Assembly: GCA_028023455.1 (NCBI GenBank)
Contig: JAQFVV010006295.1
Span: 1,118,001-1,182,000, forward strand
From: Epiperipatus broadwayi
Lineage: Eukaryota; Onychophora; Udeonychophora; Euonychophora; Peripatidae
Direction: 5' to 3'
DNA length: 64,000 bases
Shown: piece after piece, positions 61,015-64,000 of the stretch
Numbering within the stretch: the stretch's first letter is position 1
How the letters are laid out: each line of letters begins with the position of its first letter
Program-made: the position numbers and the translations under genes
Notes under the pieces: generated by a model
What the model saw: the letters and a program-made list of their open reading frames with translations, nothing else
The model's database searches: none
Told to the model about the DNA's origin: nothing

Positions 61015-62925
61015 AAACAATGTTCTTACAATTGTGTGTATAAACAGTTGAAAAGTATAATAATAATCATTTAATTAGACTTGCTGCCTATTATTAACAG
61101 TTGTAATCTGATATTTTCTGATGTCTTAATTTCATATTAGGTAAAGCAAAAATGATTAACAGGTCAGCCTTTTATTATATTTCCATTTACCAGCTTTGAT
61201 ATCTAGCAATAAATATATTCTTGTCATATCTGATCTGCAAATATGTTCAATATGATTGTTGCACAACAGATACTTCCATTTTCAGAAAATATATCAAAAC
61301 TTTTTCTTTTCAGAGTAGAAACCATATTAGAAATTTATTAAACCTGAAAGTTTTGTCCCTCTTTTGGGCAGATATTTATGAAACATCTTAAATTTTTTAA
61401 TTACTGATTTCTTTAATGAAAAAACTTGATGAATTTTAGAACAATAGATTGAATCTCACAAAACTAAGGCATTGTTAAGAAAATTGAATAAATATATTTA
61501 TAGCAAGTTAGACATGTTTATGCTAAAATGTAGAAATAAAAAAATTGGGGTGTATAACTTTGGAACTATTTTATGTGGTTCTTGTAAATAATATCAATCT
61601 CAACATCATTTTAGTATGGTTGTCAAGTTTGATGACAGTATTTTCAAAATTATCATTACAAAAAGTACACAGTAATTGTATTGATTATTAATAATCATTA
61701 GTTTATATACGAACTAATGAATATTTTCGTATTAATAATTTGATAAGAAAAACTTTTACTTATTAATGAATAATATTATCACTACACTATTCTCATATAA
61801 GATAGGGTAGGAACTGGTTTCTATCCATTTTTAACACCTTGTGGAAGGATATAATCACAAACATATGATCAAAGACAGTTTAATGAATGATTAATAAAAA
61901 TTATTAATATTTTATTTATTAAGTATAATTTTTTTTTTTTGCTTTCTTTCAATAAATTTAATTTAATAAATCTGATTTAATATTATGTCAATCTCAACAT
62001 CATTTCATCTGCCATGCAGGAAAATGTAGATATCACTAATTTGATCTCTTACAAATATTGCTTCTGTCAACATTATCAAATTGCAATTGAGTTAGTAGCA
62101 AAGACATTTTATAATTTCAAAGAATATTTTATGATTTTATTTTTTTAGATTAATATATGTGCAATTTCATAAGTAGATATGTTTTTAATTGTTGTTTTCA
62201 ATTTTAATGATTAAATTATAATTTGTATGAATTATAATTAAATTATAATTTTTGTAGGAATGAATTAAAAAAATAAAAATAACGTGAGAAAAATCTATTC
62301 TTAAATGATGATAGAATATATATATATATATATTGCATAAATTTAGGATATAAGTGATTTGCTTGTTTATGAAGTGTATTTTTATTTAAAAAAATATAAT
62401 AAAGAGATATTTCTCCAATTTAACAACTGAAGATAAATAGCCAAAGAAAGACAACTTGTGCATAAATTTATTATCAACACAAAATAGTTCTTTCTCTTAA
62501 ACAAAATTATGAAATTGAAGCTTTTGTAAGAGCAACTTTTGTTATTATTGAAAATAGAGCCAAAACATAACAATTATTTGCAGATGGGAAATTTATCAAA
62601 GAGTGTTTGAAAGAATTAAATGGAATCCATTAACAGTGGGTTGAAATTATTAGTTAAAATTTGAACAATCAATTAATGGCCTTTTACAAGATGAATTAAT
62701 ATGATATTCTATTGCATTTTATGCAAATAGGGTCAAAATAGGTGTAATACATTTATTTATATTTATAAAAAAAAACATCCATAAAAATTTTGAAATTATT
62801 GAAAAATTTTGGTAACAAAAGTAATCAAATCATAAACAACTAACTATAGGTGATATTTTTAGAAGTTAGCATTCAATAAATTCATATAATTAACAACTGA
62901 TGGAATTCAGATATGGATAAGTATA
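61015..62925. other. AT-rich spacer
   Basis: No gene recognised. The phrase TCAATCTCAACATCATTT occurs twice (about 61,593 and 61,988), a trace of an old duplication. The minus-strand frame at 62,382-62,573 has no known domain. Confidence 0.5.
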
Positions 62926-63173
62926 AAAAATGGATTATAAAAAAACATTAAGATTTGTTCATAAATATTTTTCAGAGCATGCCTTTATTATCCATATATT
63001 GAATAATTGTCAGCAAATATTTTTTTTTCCAATTAAGTCATGTTACATCAACAATAATCAAAGTTATATAATTTTCTACTTCTTTTCCTATATATTGATT
63101 TCTACTTTAACATATCATACCATTTACACCTTTTTTAAACCCTTTATCAATACTTTTATTTATATCAAACTAA

Positions 63174-63202
63174 CGTTTCGACTGTCCTGTGGTCATCATC
63201 AG
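63174..63202 (-). ncRNA. hammerhead-ribozyme-like core, possible Penelope-like element
   Basis: The minus strand reads CTGATGA, a 16-nt segment containing GAC...GTC, then GAAACGT. This is the conserved core order of hammerhead ribozymes and is found in the terminal repeats of Penelope-like retroelements. Stem II is only three perfect pairs plus mismatches, and stems I and III cannot be closed convincingly. It is likely a decayed copy or a look-alike. The + strand frame at 62,930-63,283 over it is probably chance. Confidence 0.35.
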
Positions 63203-63299
63203 AGCTACAATATACAAATATATAATTATTCAATTAATACACTTATCCACATATTCATATACATAATTAAATACACAATATAAACATAAATAAATATAT

Positions 63300-64000
63300 A
63301 TTTTAATCTGACCATTATAAATAATCATTTCCCATTTTATTATTTTACTCTTTAAATAATTCTATCAATATTTATTTTATATCACTGATTTTTTACCAGA
63401 TCAAAAATATAAATATACATTGTTTATACAAAAAAATAATAAAATAAACAATATATAAATGTACAATAAATAAATATGTATAAAAATAAAAAAAAAATAT
63501 TATTGCAATATATTGCTCACCCAATCATAAAAAACAAAAAAGCAAGCCTTCTATCAACAAATGTTTCCTAACTTCCCTTTTAAAACTTTAACTATCCTTA
63601 GATTGACCTGGAGAGGAAGTTTATTATAAAACAGGGCTCCATTAAAACTTCAAATCTTGAAATAATCAAATTACTATTACTCCCCCCCCCTTTTGGTAGT
63701 TTGAAACGAAATAAAATCTAATTAAAATAAAATCTTGGACTTTCTCTTTCAAAAGTTTTTTATCTTGGATAATAAATGTTGAAAATGAAACCTCGGAGGT
63801 TTTGAATATTGTAGACGGAGGTGTAATTAAGTATTAGTCAATATAAATAGCCTAACTTTTGAATTCAACACCTATGATAATAGGCTTATGTTTAAAGGAG
63901 AGAAAAAAAATCTACTGTAATTGATGATTTTTGACATTGAAATATTTTTTGAAACACCATCAACAGAGCCGCATTTCTAAAAACTTTTTTAAGGTTTGAA
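63300..64000. other. unassigned tail, possibly retroelement-related
   Basis: After an AT-rich stretch the sequence from about 63,545 is more complex (TTGACCTGGAGAGGAAG near 63,603, a C9 run near 63,682). It could belong to the same element as the hammerhead-like motif. No motif is firm enough to name, and the window ends here. Confidence 0.3.

Noticed and set aside
62930-63283. 117-codon + strand frame as a membrane protein
   Set aside because: Composition (Ile, Tyr, Phe, Asn) is what AT-rich DNA gives by chance, and it overlaps the hammerhead-like motif on the other strand.

Overview
The window is very AT-rich animal-type nuclear DNA. It has long homopolymers, microsatellites, several transposon superfamilies and no bacterial-style gene packing. 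I found no intact protein-coding gene. Every stretch with recognisable protein similarity is a decayed transposon gene: RTE-like endonuclease/reverse transcriptase twice, mariner transposase twice, hAT transposase once and an LTR-retrotransposon gag once. The element mix (RTE-like LINEs, mariner, hAT, pogo/Tigger-like, tRNA-derived SINEs, a possible Penelope-like fragment) fits an invertebrate metazoan. A TATA box paired with an arthropod-style initiator near 12.5 kb hints at an arthropod, but I cannot name the species.

Layout. 0-12.3 kb: AT-rich spacer with a diverged dispersed repeat (660-2,480) and a mariner relic (about 5.7-6.6 kb). 12.36-12.9 kb: a less AT-rich island that reads as a core promoter, a non-coding first exon and a splice donor on the + strand. 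This is the only candidate host-gene signal; if real, the following tens of kb would be intron. 13.2-16.7 kb: repeat cluster, including the second copy of the 660-2,480 repeat. 20.1-23.2 kb: tandem repeats, an inverted-repeat element with an internal tandem duplication, and a 143-bp-arm hairpin with no mismatch seen. 24.4-25.4 kb: second mariner relic. 25.8-28.5 kb (+) and 31.0-33.25 kb (-): two dead RTE-like LINEs, with a SINE cluster between them. 35-41.3 kb: a short hairpin, a coding-like relic, a hAT MITE inside a tandem duplication and a higher-order minisatellite.

42,325-53,463 is the best-defined object: an 11.1-kb minus-strand LTR retrotransposon with roughly 2.6-kb LTRs (TG...CA ends, 4-bp target duplication ATAT). 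It carries gag but no visible pol. A 1,570-bp solo LTR (TSD GTAT) sits inside its left LTR and a 1,493-bp hAT transposon (TSD ATCTAGTA) inside its internal region, so the order of insertions can be read directly.

53.5-64 kb: AT-rich spacer, a hairpin, an inverted-plus-tandem 397-bp satellite-like block (58.4-59.7 kb), a foldback MITE abutting a Tigger-like element (59.7-61.0 kb), and a hammerhead-like motif of the kind found in Penelope elements near 63.19 kb. Nothing here works as a pathway; the window records successive transposon insertions around one possible promoter.
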